Assembly: GCF_028502605.1 (NCBI RefSeq)
Contig: NC_079232.1
Coordinates: 5,456,001-5,520,000 of the forward strand
DNA from: Trichoderma breve
Lineage: Eukaryota; Ascomycota; Sordariomycetes; Hypocreales; Hypocreaceae
DNA length: 64,000 bases
Direction: 5' to 3'
This document shows positions 11,901-23,700 of the stretch, in pieces. Below the pieces are notes generated by a model. That model was not told where the DNA came from. It was given only the letters and a program-made list of their open reading frames with translations, and made no database searches. Each line of letters starts with the position of its first letter. Position 1 is the stretch's first letter. The position numbers and the translations under genes were made by a program.

Positions 11901-12395
11901 TTTATGTGCCAGATCTTTGATCTTATCCAGTAGCTCTTTTGCATTATCCGCCGGTGCTTTTGCCTCATCTGTTGACTCTTTTATCTTATCTAATAGCTCT
12001 TTTATCTCATCTACCGGCTCTTTTACCTGATTTGCTAACACTTTAATCTTATCCACCAGCGCTTCCGCCCCCTTCGCCTGTCCGTCATTGCCTTCTTCTT
12101 TTTGTTCACATATTGGACTGCTTTTCTTAGTCCGTGTGGACAAATGTCGAATTAATTCTGTGCGTGACTTTGCGACATTCCTGAGTAGTGGAGCCTTCTG
12201 TGGCTTGTCTTTAAATCTCTCCCTAATCCTACTAATTCGGCTTTCTTCGCCGCGTACCACGTTTAGGTGTGATGGTTCGAGTATGCGATCACTGCGATCA
12301 TCGAACGTGGATCTGGCATATTCGTGGAATGCTCTTTTCTTCAATTCGCTTTCGGCTCTTGACAAGCGACGAGAAGCGTTGTCCGATGATGCCAT
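8961..12395 (-). CDS. CorA-like Mg2+ transporter-type membrane protein, coiled-coil N-terminus
   Basis: This is a 935-residue protein of the large fungal CorA-like family. Ion transport is suggested by the fold but not proven for these members. Eleven minus-strand exons join in frame: 12395-11598, 11545-11371, 11312-11272, 11211-10554, 10496-10371, 10321-10215, 10085-9896, 9861-9611, 9550-9419, 9357-9261, 9193-8961. One intron (10370-10322) uses a GC donor. About residues 120-210 form Lys/Glu-rich coiled-coil repeats around VKEPVDEIKELLDKIK. Family hallmarks follow in order: IKYFHFPANHMGWIE, ITRYYE, WRGQLHGSG, LPYLHWET, VMVDQLWMWIL, TSFPRRWGRNKP, LIIDQCSKVFFDR. A long helix leads to two C-terminal membrane segments (about 815-836 and 859-875), with the CorA-type G837-M838-N839 motif between them. 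The start MASSDNAS is chosen; an in-frame ATG at 12515 would add 40 unlikely residues. Confidence 0.9.
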
Positions 12396-13524
12396 AATAT
12401 TAAGATCACAAGTTGTGATATTGACGCGATTGTCAATTATAGCACAGGAGATAAAGGACGGGTAATATATATAGAAGAGTATTTCGTATGATCTGAAGGG
12501 AGCTGGAATGAACATGGCCTTTATTTATTCAGCCCTCGCAGTACTTTTATCATATGTCGATATGTCCTACATACAATGGATAAATTTTGAGGCTGGCTGT
12601 CTCATCCGAGATGCATCAAAAGTGGTGTACGGGCGAGGGATGCTATAGGTCGCGGCGGAGCGTTATCACGGTCCTGGCCACAGCCCATTGGAGCCAAATA
12701 TGAACATTGCCAGCGTGGGTGAGACGGGCAATCTATTCTACCCCTCTTCCACGCCCAAAGAAGACAATGAGGCCGGAGAAACGGCCAGTAATGTGATGGT
12801 GCTGTTACCGAAATACGACGAAAAGTTCAGCTGGCCCCAATCCTCCGCTTTTTGCCCACCGAAGCCAGTTGTGAGTGGATGGGAGACACCCATTGTTATA
12901 CTTGCGCTGGAATATCGGGATTAGATCGCCGCTGCCAAGCATTGCGAGAAGGCTGCCTTGGCAGATACGGTCCGATCCGGCGGTGGAAAATACTAAGTGA
13001 TGTGGTGAGGCTCTACGTTGCAAAGGATCCGTGGGGGTGCTTGTTCAGCTCTTGCATTGGTAAGCATTTTGGGCAGTGTCGCAAGGCAGCCAGCCTAAAT
13101 TGGATGTGATGTTTTTAGCTACCGATGAAGATGCCTAGTTTTATCGTGATCTTGGAAAATACAGGTTCAGATAAAATACAAAGCAGAGCATGTTCTGTTT
13201 GAGCAGGTTGGACAGCTCAAGATGGGTAGAGGTGTATGAAGCCCGGAGTTTCAGCCATTCTTGCCCAGGCTGCGTACTCTAGATTGCCTGTGTCTTGTAG
13301 GCAAGGCATTATGCAGGTGGAATCCAGCATATGGCCACAAAGAGAAAAAAAGCCATTAAATAAAAGTCACAGCCAAGTAAATGAGTTCTTTTACATGTAT
13401 CTCTGGCCCGCTGCTTCGTGAAGTAAATTATGCTTGACTGGTGGTGTAGCAAGATGTTAGCGAAAAGTATGCCTCATAAGGCAATTAGCATGAACTACAT
13501 TCAACGAACTAGGACGTCTCGTAC
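12396..13524. other. Intergenic between CorA-like gene and tRNA
   Basis: This is the upstream region of the CorA-like gene and the 5' flank of the tRNA. I see only short chance frames and no clear regulatory element. Confidence 0.6.
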
Positions 13525-13619
13525 GCCCGGTTAGCTCAATCGGTAGAGCGTGAGACTCTTAAGAGTAACACATTCTGAATGTAATCTCAAGGTTGCGGGT
13601 TCGACCCCCGCATTGGGCT
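13525..13619 (+). tRNA. tRNA-Lys(CUU) with 22-nt intron
   Basis: The acceptor arm GCCCGGT pairs with ATTGGGC (two G-U pairs). The D arm carries the A-box region TAGCTCAATCGG, and the T arm contains GGTTCGACCCC (B box). The anticodon stem TGAGA/TCTCA closes the loop CTCTTAA, so the anticodon is CUU. An intron of about 22 bases (13562-13583) interrupts the loop one base 3' of the anticodon, the standard eukaryotic position. A TTTT Pol III stop follows at once (13619-13622). A second copy with identical exons lies at 59860. Confidence 0.95.
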
Positions 13620-13622
13620 TTT

Positions 13623-15173
13623 CCTATATCCAAAAAGATTGAGAGAACGGAACGAGCGTTCATTTTTTTGCGTTCCTATCAAATTTTTTCTTTCTTAAGG
13701 TTTTTGGTGGAGTTTTTATGGTATGCACCGAGTCATGCGCTAAGGTGAAAGATCCCTGTAGCCCACAGTGGACCGAGAATTCTCAGCCAATTATCTGACA
13801 CCGCTCTGGACGAAAAAGGTCACGGCTTCATTCACCTTGATGCGCGCTTCCATTTTGTTTCAATAGCTGAGGTGCCTTGTTGTTTTTCGTGATGAATTGA
13901 ATCCGAGTGATTGTATAGGACGTTAGCTAGTAGCTGGATAGCGGCAAGGTTGATACCGATATGGATTATCGACTCGTCACCTCCGCTTGCGATGATTGGT
14001 ACCTAGTGCACCTATGCTCTCCAATCTTCTTCGCCCATGTCCGATCAATTCTTCAAGCACATTCACACCAACGCTCTTCCTTGCTGTGACACGGAATTCC
14101 CTACTAGTAATCTTTCAAGCTTCGCTCTTGCCTATGTGCATGTGCATGCATCATCTCAGCACTTCTTTCCTCTGTTGACAATCACGTGTAGTCACCTGAC
14201 GCACCGACAAATCCTCTCTCGTCTGCTTCCTACTTCCCTTCGATATCATCTTTCTTCCCCTTCCTTAATTCACTTTTTATACCTGATCACATCCCGTTTC
14301 TCACATTGCGAGACTCTGCGATAATGACACTACCTGACCTGACAAACTACAATCTTGCATCATAACCATGGGACTATTCTGCATTCCAATTATCGCCTTT
14401 ACGAACCCGACTATTCGATGGGTCTTTGGCGCTTCTCCAAGAGCCAGCAAGCTGTTTCCAATTCTATCATAACAGTGAGTATTTTTTCCAGCCTTCTGCT
14501 TATAATAGACAACATCTAATGTAGACACCTGGCTTGGACCAGTTTGTGTGCAAAGCACGGGGAAGCGCAAGACAGTCTCTTGCTTACAGCCTTGCCATCG
14601 ACCTCATTATACGTGATGTAAAGACAAGGCTGGGTCTGTCTTCCAGATTCACTGTCTATCACAAATCGCGCGATCGGTCCACCAATATTTGCTGTGCTAC
14701 AAGACTCTTTGTGGTCTCTACTTGTCCTATGCTCCAAGGGCAGCTCGTTATTCTCTGCCAATCTCTGCTCCTTTTGCGGATGCCTCATCATATGCTTGAC
14801 GGGCTAGAGCGATGGCCACTGAGACGCCCATTATTTCTCAGGAGATTTTCTTCAGCAGAATTGCCTGGGAGCCTCTTCTCGGTTACTTTTGATCTTCACT
14901 TGGCGAATCATGCCTTAAATGTCGGAAGAGCTACTCACAAAATAACTCATCTCAACAGACAACTACTCGCACAAGAATCAACCCAAGAGACGCGAAAAGT
15001 ATTTGACTGTCTACCCGAAAGAACTAACTCAGTTCTCATACATTATGGGGCATAGGCTTATGCCAACCGTTGTCTCAACTCTATTTTCTTTGTCTATTTT
15101 CTGTCAAATTTGAGTAAACTTCAAGCGTCCTCCATTACAGGGCAAGACCTGACACCAAATTGCGCCTTCATCA
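13623..15173. other. Intergenic, no supported gene
   Basis: Open frames on both strands, including one of 173 codons at 14534-15055, have no recognisable domain. A 34-codon frame at 14369 (MGLFCIPIIAF...) has a fair ATG context but no support. Confidence 0.55.
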
Positions 15174-17705
15174 TCAATCAAGGACGCCGAGGTCATTAAA
15201 GTGAAGCAAGACACTGAAGAGCCTCTCTGAGATTCCCCAATGTTCAAGCCGGTAAAGCATGTGAAACGATTCTTGTATAAGGTTTTCAGTTCGACATCCC
15301 ACCTGAATACCAGTGCAAGACCCCATCTTGGCTGGGCCACCGAATTGAAGCCAATTCTCAATATCCTTCTCGTCCTGCGGCCATCTGTCTATTGGGAATG
15401 GTTCAACTCCCTCTACATCCCTTAGGGATCGGGGGCCATATTTTGCAAACGCAAGTATGGTGAGATATGCTGTAAAGATGCGCAGATTGTCGCAAGGCAC
15501 AAACATTGCATATATCTTTGCGATTCTGATCATCTGGCCAGCGTGCCAAACATACTGTCGAGATTTGTATGGACGCTGTGCGAATTGTTCGATGAGCTTT
15601 TGCTGCGCCCAGCGCAAGGATGTGCGACAGTTGGGCGACTGGCGCGAAGCAGCTGCACGAGCGATATAGGTTATCAAGTCCATGACATCCGAGTACACTG
15701 TCAGGTGAGTGTAGTGGCGAATCAACTTGGTTGAGCTATGGATCAAGTTAGCAATTGTCAAAGACATAGTGCTCTGCCGACTGAGGGCGACTTACCTAAA
15801 ATTGAAGAGGTCCATCGTTGACAGAGGTTTTGAGATTGCAGCATCATATATGGACTTGCCCAAAAGGCTGATGGACCAAAGCAATGACTCTGCCCTCTCT
15901 GTGGTGGCAGATCCCAGATCCAGGCCATGATGCTGGGCAGCCGCAATAGTGCTATCTCGTTGGGTTTGCCTCACGTACCCTCTCAAAATTCTCTCCAAGA
16001 CCTGGGTACACAAACGCTTGCTCCAAGGAGAGATATGTTCTGACAACACCTTTTTTGCTGCCGTGGCCGCCACGACAGTGGACACTAGTGGCCCCTGAGC
16101 ACAATATGGTGATTGGAATCGGAGATCGTCCCAAGATTGGGCATCTGGAGCATCATAGACCTCATCGGAGCATGGGAATCTCAGAGGTAGATCTCTCAGA
16201 TCTATGGCACAGGGGCTGTTGGTGAGAAGGGAGTAACTGCAATCAAACTCGAATACAGCCCACGTCGTTCTGATTTCAAGCTCACACGCTACCCATGCGG
16301 TCCATTCGGCCTGCTCTGACCGAGTCGGTACCACGCGCTCCTGAGCTGATCCTTCTCGACCACTCATGCCAGAACCCAACAGCTTCAGACTTTTCAAGCT
16401 GTCAATGAGAAAGGTGCGGACTCCGTTCACCTGGCCATGGATGTTTTCGTCGCCAGACCCAAGCAAATATGCCTGGTGAAGGCAAACGGCAGCCAAATAC
16501 ACAATATCGCAGCTATTTTTAGCACGACGAGTAGCCTATCGACATTAGCATATAAATCTGCAAGAGATGGTCATGTAGTGAAGGCTTACCATGATGTTGA
16601 GCTCCGAGACACACCGTGCGCTGATATGATGCGCCTGATAGACGACTTCGTCATCCTCGTCGAAGACCGCGCCAACACAGGCCATTGCTCCGAGCACTAC
16701 CATCGGGCATTTCGCAAATTTCCAGGTAGGAACATGAAAAACAGGCTGGATTTTTTGCCACTTGAGAAAGTAGTTACCGACAAGTTGCCTTAGCAGCTCC
16801 ATTCCAGGTACAAGGACGAGTTCAGATAGCTCCATTATCTGCGGAATATATGGTTCCTTGAAAAGAAGCCCCAGGCTGTCCAGTGCTACCACCAAGGAAG
16901 CATCGAGAGGAATTCCGTCAGCAGAGTCCCGTGGAGTACGTGCATGGGAATCATAATTGATGAGCCTTTGGATGAGAGGCGTCTGCGGGCTCAGGTACGC
17001 CACTTCAAAGTCCAGCCAGCTAAGGCTACCTGCTCGGATATTGACTTCTCCAGGAGCGGCTGATCTGGAAGACAGGCTGTCTGTACTGATATCAATATCC
17101 ATAGGAGGAAGCGGCTGGGGGGGAAGAGATGGAATGCTATCTGTTGGGCTATTCGGTCGTGGCCGAGGGGGAAGGCATAGGATGCTATCCGTTGGGCTAT
17201 TCGGGCGTGGTGTGCTCCAACCAGCAGAAACATGGCCAGAAGTTGACCCTAGCGCTCCGTGTTGGATCAACGTATCATCTTGTGGTCCTTCTTCTACCTG
17301 TTCCTGCTGCTGTGTAGATGTAGCAGCAGGAGGTACCGGTACCGGTACCGGTACAGGAGCTCGATGAAACGCAATGACACATTCTGCAGCTTTACCATCC
17401 AGTTTGCACCATTTACAGGGAGGAGCGCCCTTGCACGGCATCTTATAAAGAATACAGCGCGCACAAGCATCTCGCTCATCAGTCTCCTTGAAGTGGTAGT
17501 CGTTGATGTGTTTTTGGAGCCTCTCATCGGTCGCGTATTTACGCTGACAATGAACACACCTGTGATTGCGTCGTCTGGCCTTTTCTCGCTCTCTCAGCTT
17601 GGCGTGTATCTTGCGGTGACGTTCTAGATGTCGCCGGCTGGTATATGACACCGTACACTCATCACATTGGTGCAAGGTGGTGTTGTCTTGTTTACCTGGT
17701 GCCAT
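15174..17705 (-). CDS. transcription factor with two C2H2 fingers plus Zn(II)2Cys6 cluster
   Basis: This is a nuclear regulator of 805 residues with two DNA-binding modules. Three minus-strand exons, 17705-16590, 16535-15796 and 15735-15174, join in frame (GTAAGC...GATAG and GTAAGT...CATAG). Finger 1 uses C14, C17, H30, H34. Finger 2 uses C50, C53, H66, H71. A zinc cluster follows with C81, C84, C91, C97, C100, C109 (spacing 2-6-5-2-8). A Pro/Ser linker contains a VP repeat and a doubled PRPNSPTDSI segment. Residues from about 260 onward resemble the fungal-specific transcription factor region (ELVLVPGMELL, LAAVCLHQAYLLG, HAGQMIRIAKIY). The combination of C2H2 and Zn2Cys6 is known from Cmr1-type melanin regulators. 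Whether this gene controls pigment or anything else is not shown, and no polyketide synthase is in the window. Confidence 0.9.
17332..17354. repeat. GGTACC hexamer repeat inside zinc-finger gene
   Basis: Nearly four tandem copies of the self-complementary hexamer GGTACC. They lie in the coding exon of the C2H2/Zn2Cys6 regulator and encode its Val-Pro repeat. Confidence 0.9.
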
Positions 17706-20700
17706 TCTTACGTCGAAATCACGTTATGCCGGATCTATCCTATCTTCCTTGCCAATATTAGCAGAGAGTTCATACAAAGTACAGTCTTAGGATGGTTCAC
17801 AAGAAGAGACGCTCAAAGTGAGAAAGTGAGACCTCGGGATCTCCTTGCGTTCACTGGGGCAAAGTAGGGAGGCCAAGCGAATGGTAGAGGCGGAGCTGGC
17901 GAAGATGCAAAGACGGCGATATGCACTTTCGGTTGTCAAGCAACGAGTGAACAAAATCAAGGACAACAGAGTGCAGAAAGGAGGATGCAAAGCAAACTTC
18001 GGACTGGAAAAAGAACAGATGTTCGGAACGCCTCGCTACCTTTGCCTACCTTTTATACGAACTCTACCTACCTGGTATCTACCTAGTGCTCCTCCATTGC
18101 GAGAGCTGAAGCAGGGCACCGGTTTGGTCAATGGAAAGTCAGCCATGGCAATAGCTCTCTGCACTTTAGGTATGGACTAGTACCCTGCTATTCTCTTTTC
18201 TGCTCGACGCCGCACACGCCTGGTCCTTGACCTTGAACATGCTTGTCTTGCCATCTTAATGCGTCTCTGTCCAAATCGGGCCTCAAGGGTGGTCGCTGCT
18301 GCTGCAATCGCGCGGCAGTGCTTGTACTAAGCGAAAGTACGTGGCTGCTTTCACGTGCGTTACTAGAGGCCCAAAAAAACACCAGACTCTCCGGTATTAT
18401 CTTTTCAGCAGGACAAGGTCAGGGTCTCATGCAGCTTGACAGCTCCTAGGCCTTCTTCTTGGGCTTCGGGGTGCCTGTGCTCGCATCCCACAGCAGCATC
18501 AAACACACTCTAGAGACGCTGGCGTCGCATTTGAGCCACACTGTCACACCTGGGTTCCACTGACGTGCGCTGACCGGTCTGCGAGGTGCAGGAAGAATAG
18601 GAATAAAACAGGCACAGGGAGATAATACCCATGCAACTGTGCTCCTGGTCAGCAAGAAAGCAGCCGCCTTCCAATGATTTCAGAGCCCGACCGGATTGGG
18701 GTTGCTTCTTGTCTCACGCCAGAGGTGTACACCCCTGGCTGATCCTTTCTTTTTTATCTTTTTTTCTTTTTCTTTTATTGGCCCATTGTCAATTTGCTCG
18801 GGTGATAGCTGAAAACCAAGCTAAGGAATGACAGTCCTCGCTTGTTAAGCCCCTCAGACAGCAATCTCCGCCGCTACTGAATGATGAGTACGGCATATCG
18901 CTGCATAGACGTAGGATTGTTGGGCTGGTAGGTAGGGTGGTATCGATCCCAAGTTGCAGTGCTCATCGGCTTGGATCACTGACCATTGGTAGTGACTAGA
19001 ATGACCCGCACTTCCAGTCTGACCGGGGTTTGTTACGGAACAGCTAGGGGACATTATCCTCTCGCTATTCTGGACCAGGCTCGGGTGAAGTAGTTTCCCT
19101 GCCTTGCAGTATGAGATCTCAATACCATCAACCTCCCATGACTAACGCCCCACCACTTCTTTTTACGCGCTCTATGTTGGTCATGCTTCTACCATCAAGA
19201 CAATATGGGCAACTTCACTGCAAGAGACGACTCAAGGCATACCAAGCAACCCATCGTACTCTACTAACCAGGTCGGGCCCATAATCCGGTGCTTGCTTTG
19301 TCCATTGACAGGCTGCATCCTGGGTTCCTTCTAAGCCCTGATATGGTCCTATCACCGCCGTGGCTGGCCTGTTTAAACCAGGCAGTTCAGAGTAAGAGAA
19401 GAATGTATACCAGAGGGCTGGAGAAATGGGAGAACAACGCTTCTTAGAAGTCGAAAGAAGCCTTCCTTCTCCAGTGAGAGCGCAGTCTGCTATCTCATGA
19501 CGCGAGGCAGCATTAGCCATGCAGCAGGAACAGGGTCAAGAGCAGGAGTAAACACTCCCCGAGCTACACCCCAGTCAAAGGTGGTCAGAATCCCACTCCT
19601 CCTTGTGAGTGGCTCGCAAACTGGGACGGCGGCAAATCAAGCTCAAGCCCAAGATTCCGATACTGGGGAAATGCAAAATTACAGTCACACACGACAGTAG
19701 AGACGTGTCTCTCTTGATTTATTCTGTGCCTTGGTTATTACCTAAATTTCATTGCGACGGTCGCAGCCTCTATCGTCAAATCTTCTTTCAAAGAGAGCCT
19801 TCATAGACCAGGCTATCTCTTGACGCGGATGCTTTGTTGTTGAAGCGAAGCGAGTTGGCTTTAAGAAGTCACAATTTTTACCGGATCTCACGACACCGAT
19901 TTATGCAATATTCCCTGGATCTTCCCGGATCAATGGCTCTCTTCTGCTCAGGGAAACTCCACAAAACATGCTATGTGGGCACAGTTCGCCATCCAGTGCC
20001 CAAGCAACCAAGCTCACACAGGGGTGCATGTACCCTAATGGGATGCAAGCTGTAGTTTCCCCCTCAACAGAACAGTTTTCGATACTACCTCCTGCTCGAG
20101 GAATTTTCTCAGTATGAAGGCCAGCGAGCCGCAACATTGGCGATACACTGCTATTCGGTAGGTTCGACCGAACTCCTGGCTTTTCTTTCTGAGCAGCCGT
20201 ACCAAAGCGACCTCTGCATCCAGTTGTAATAAGTTTGTGCGCGATGCTGCATATGAACAAAATCGGCGTGGTACAGCTCTACAAATGAGAGCTACACAAC
20301 AGACCATCTCCTTGTACGAAGCACAGCACCAACGAACTACTTTCCCGCCAACCAAAAACTATTATTGCTAGAAGCCCCGGGGCATTGGATTAGCAGCGTG
20401 GCAAAAATTGAGACTTGTGAACGCTACGCTGGGGTCGGTGGCCTCATAGCTGACCTCGAACTACAAGTCGCTAATGTGACATCCAGGAATACTATCTTTC
20501 ATTTAACAGAGGGAAGTGGCATCGTATCTTATGCCCGCTTCACTGAATCGAATGGAAATACCCGGACGGCCAGGGGAGTTCATCAAGCAGAACGATCCTC
20601 TACGATGTCTGGCACTGCTATGCTGCTGCTGCAGCTTTGAGTTTGCTCAAACCCACCTGCAGGAATGCATGGCTCTACGTCGGCCAATTGGGTGGAGCAG

Positions 20701-23700
20701 CCCTTTGCTATGATTCCTACGTCTTTTACCATGAAAAATGGAGACCTGCTACCATCGTGGTGGAAGTGAGCTAGAGGCAACATGCATCAATATCTGCGAG
20801 TAGCATGCCTCACCATTATCAGAGCAGAAAGGACCATATAAGGAGAAGCCACAGATTGGACGGTGATTATTGAATCCCAAACAGCACCTCGGCACTCTTC
20901 CTCGGACACCGTTTCATTTCTACTTTCGCCGTTGGCTCTGGACTCTTTGTCAAGGAGTTGTGAAAGCCTTATTTCTCCACCTAGGTGCTTTCACGAGGCT
21001 ACCCACCGGTGTGATTTTGGTCCATTTTGAGAGGAGATCCAAGAAGGCCGGGGAACAATTGCCAAATGGATAGACAACGACTCCATCGAGCCATAACATA
21101 CCAGGTCACTGTCCCGGGGAACCAAAGGCAACATGGTGGCAATCCAAGCGATAGTGTCATGCAACCAGGTCTCTCTCGATGGAAAAGAAAGCATTGTGTC
21201 ATTGCACCTGACCTGCAAATTTTGACTGGGATCCTTCAGACCAGACAGAAGCAACCAATGTTCATCCAGGCTCTCAAGCCATTGTGCCTAGAACATGCGA
21301 ATGACTTGAGTTGTTGGCCACCTCCTGCAGCTTAATGTATGGTTAGGGGGGCAGCCAAGAGTCCCATCGGAGTAGTAGGCAACGAATCAACGAGAGACAT
21401 TATACGAGGGGAACAATGAAAAGCAATATGCTTTGCGAGCTCCTGGATCAATGGCATAAACCCTGTATCCCATCCGGCACCTCTCAGCCATCCAATTCTT
21501 TCGGATTTTCACACTGTCTTGGATATTGGTGGGCAGCAGGCTTGGATACGAGGGCTCAGGCATCGTAGTTGGGCACTGGTGTACCGTACATGCAGCCAGA
21601 GTCTCAGTTGTTCATTTGGTTGTGTACTTTTGCGCCCTCGCCTTTTCTTTCCCCGAGAACAAGGATGTACGCCACAGCTGAAAGTCATTTCTGGACTCTG
21701 ATATGAGTGGAAACCGGCATCAGAGAGTGCTCGCTCTCAATGCTCTGTGTTACTCGTTTCCAGTGATAGTGTTCGGAGACCTAGAGGATTTGAGCTTGAG
21801 CAATGATGCTTCGACTGCATTCATATATGAGATGAATGGTATACCTGGGGGTGACGCTCGGAAAGGAGAGGCATGATTACATCAGAAGCTACGAGTTACT
21901 TCCGTTGGTGCAGTTACTTATGAGTACTCTCTCGAAAAGGTTTATCCCGAAGCCACCAGACATGTCAGTAAATACAAGCTACCCGCCTGCCCGTACAGCG
22001 ATGTAGGAGCAGCACTCCGTATCAAGCGATAAGATACGACTCTCAAAGGAAATAAAAGATCGGTGAACGGATGAGACACACATCTGTGAGGGGGGGACAG
22101 AAGGCAGAACGGCAAATGAAATCCGGGAGATGAGGCCGAATCCGCAAGGGAGAATCATTCTCCATTGGCGTATTATACATGCGACTACAGACAACACGGC
22201 GAGAAGGCTTAATACCACTGGTTGGGGCTATACGATGTCCCAATGAGGGAATGTTCTGCGCTGCGTGTACCTCATGGTACTGGATACTGGCGAGCCATTG
22301 TATCCCAGCGGAGTAGGTTTGGAGATGACACGATGGGGAAAACTCTCAAAACAATGACTGACAGAGGCCGACATCCGGTAGCGGGAAGATGGTGCCGATG
22401 GCCTGATCATCCCATGCCACGACCATGGTTTCTGTTCATTATGCTCGCTGTCTAGTGTTGTCGACTAATACTCTATTCCAGTTATACTCGTACTATCAAG
22501 AAATTGAACCAGCCACGCCTATTATCCTTTAGGCGTAAAACAAAGCTACTGCATAGCGGCAGATCTACAAAATACACCGAGTACCTACCGGCTTGTAGGA
22601 CTGTCAACCTTGGAAAGAGGCGCGGAACTCGGACAGGGTTCTTAGGTGGTTGATCTCCCCCGAAAAGCGTCCGATTGCACCGATCTCTGGGTCAAGCTCC
22701 ATCTAGGGCCATCGAGAAATCATCGATTATACGTTGATAGTGATACTCCATGGCGTCGATAGCACCGATGGTACAAAACAGAGCCAGCAAGGCACTGGCC
22801 CGTCCGTGTTCTCTACCAGGGTCAGCGAACGACCTGTCGGATTTTTGGCTCGTGTTAAGCGCTGCGGCTGAGCTGGCCAAGGCAAACTTCGAATATCATG
22901 TCCTCCAAGGCAAAGACCACCTATGGATGGCTCTCACAGCCCGGAAGATGATTAACGAGATGGACTCACAGCAATTAGTACCAGGTAGGTATTCCATCAA
23001 GGGGTTCGACTGAGACTTCCGGCCGCGGGACAAATTGCTTGCAGACCTAGAAAGACAACCAGATAGCCTAGCTTGGCAGTCTGTTACTGCAGTGTACTCG
23101 TAGAGTATTCATGGCCACTGATGGCTGGACGAGAGAGACATCTGATGGTGCTCGATAGGCCGCAGCAGCCGAACCATGGGCAGTACTTGAGAAGCAAGGG
23201 GCTTAGGGTGGATAGTGATTTTGAACTGAGAACTCTGCCTGGAGAAGCCTGCCATGTCTTTCTTTGGTGTCAAACCAAACCACGACAATCCCGTGCCCCA
23301 AGCGGCATGCTCCATCTCCGTACTCCATGTTCGGTATTCCATACTATTCATTCTCTATTACTTACTACCTACCGTCCAACTGATGGCATGCATGCTAGAG
23401 GGGAGAACGCAGTCATACGAGCAGAGTATTGCGAATTGGAAGAGGCGCCTCCATGGTACTGTATAAAAGCACTATGCCTGGGGTTAGGCTAGGTACTAGG
23501 TAGGGATGTTTATGGTTGTTTTTTGCTTTTTGCATTTTCTTCGCACACCGCCACCCGGATTCAATGCACTACGAGGCAGCATAGGCGCTCCAGCACATTC
23601 GTACATGCAGCCCTGGAGCTCATTTACTGGTAACACTAGCATGGGAAGGCAAACAATCAGGCCATCCAGCTGAACAGCCGGCAAGAGGAGGCGGGGAGGA

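Noticed and set aside
14534..15055. 173-codon plus-strand frame
   Set aside because: No recognisable domain, no supporting splice or promoter signal, and the minus strand is equally open.
20150..20185. GGTTCGACC, possible Pol III B box
   Set aside because: No acceptor stem, D arm or anticodon arm can be built around it.
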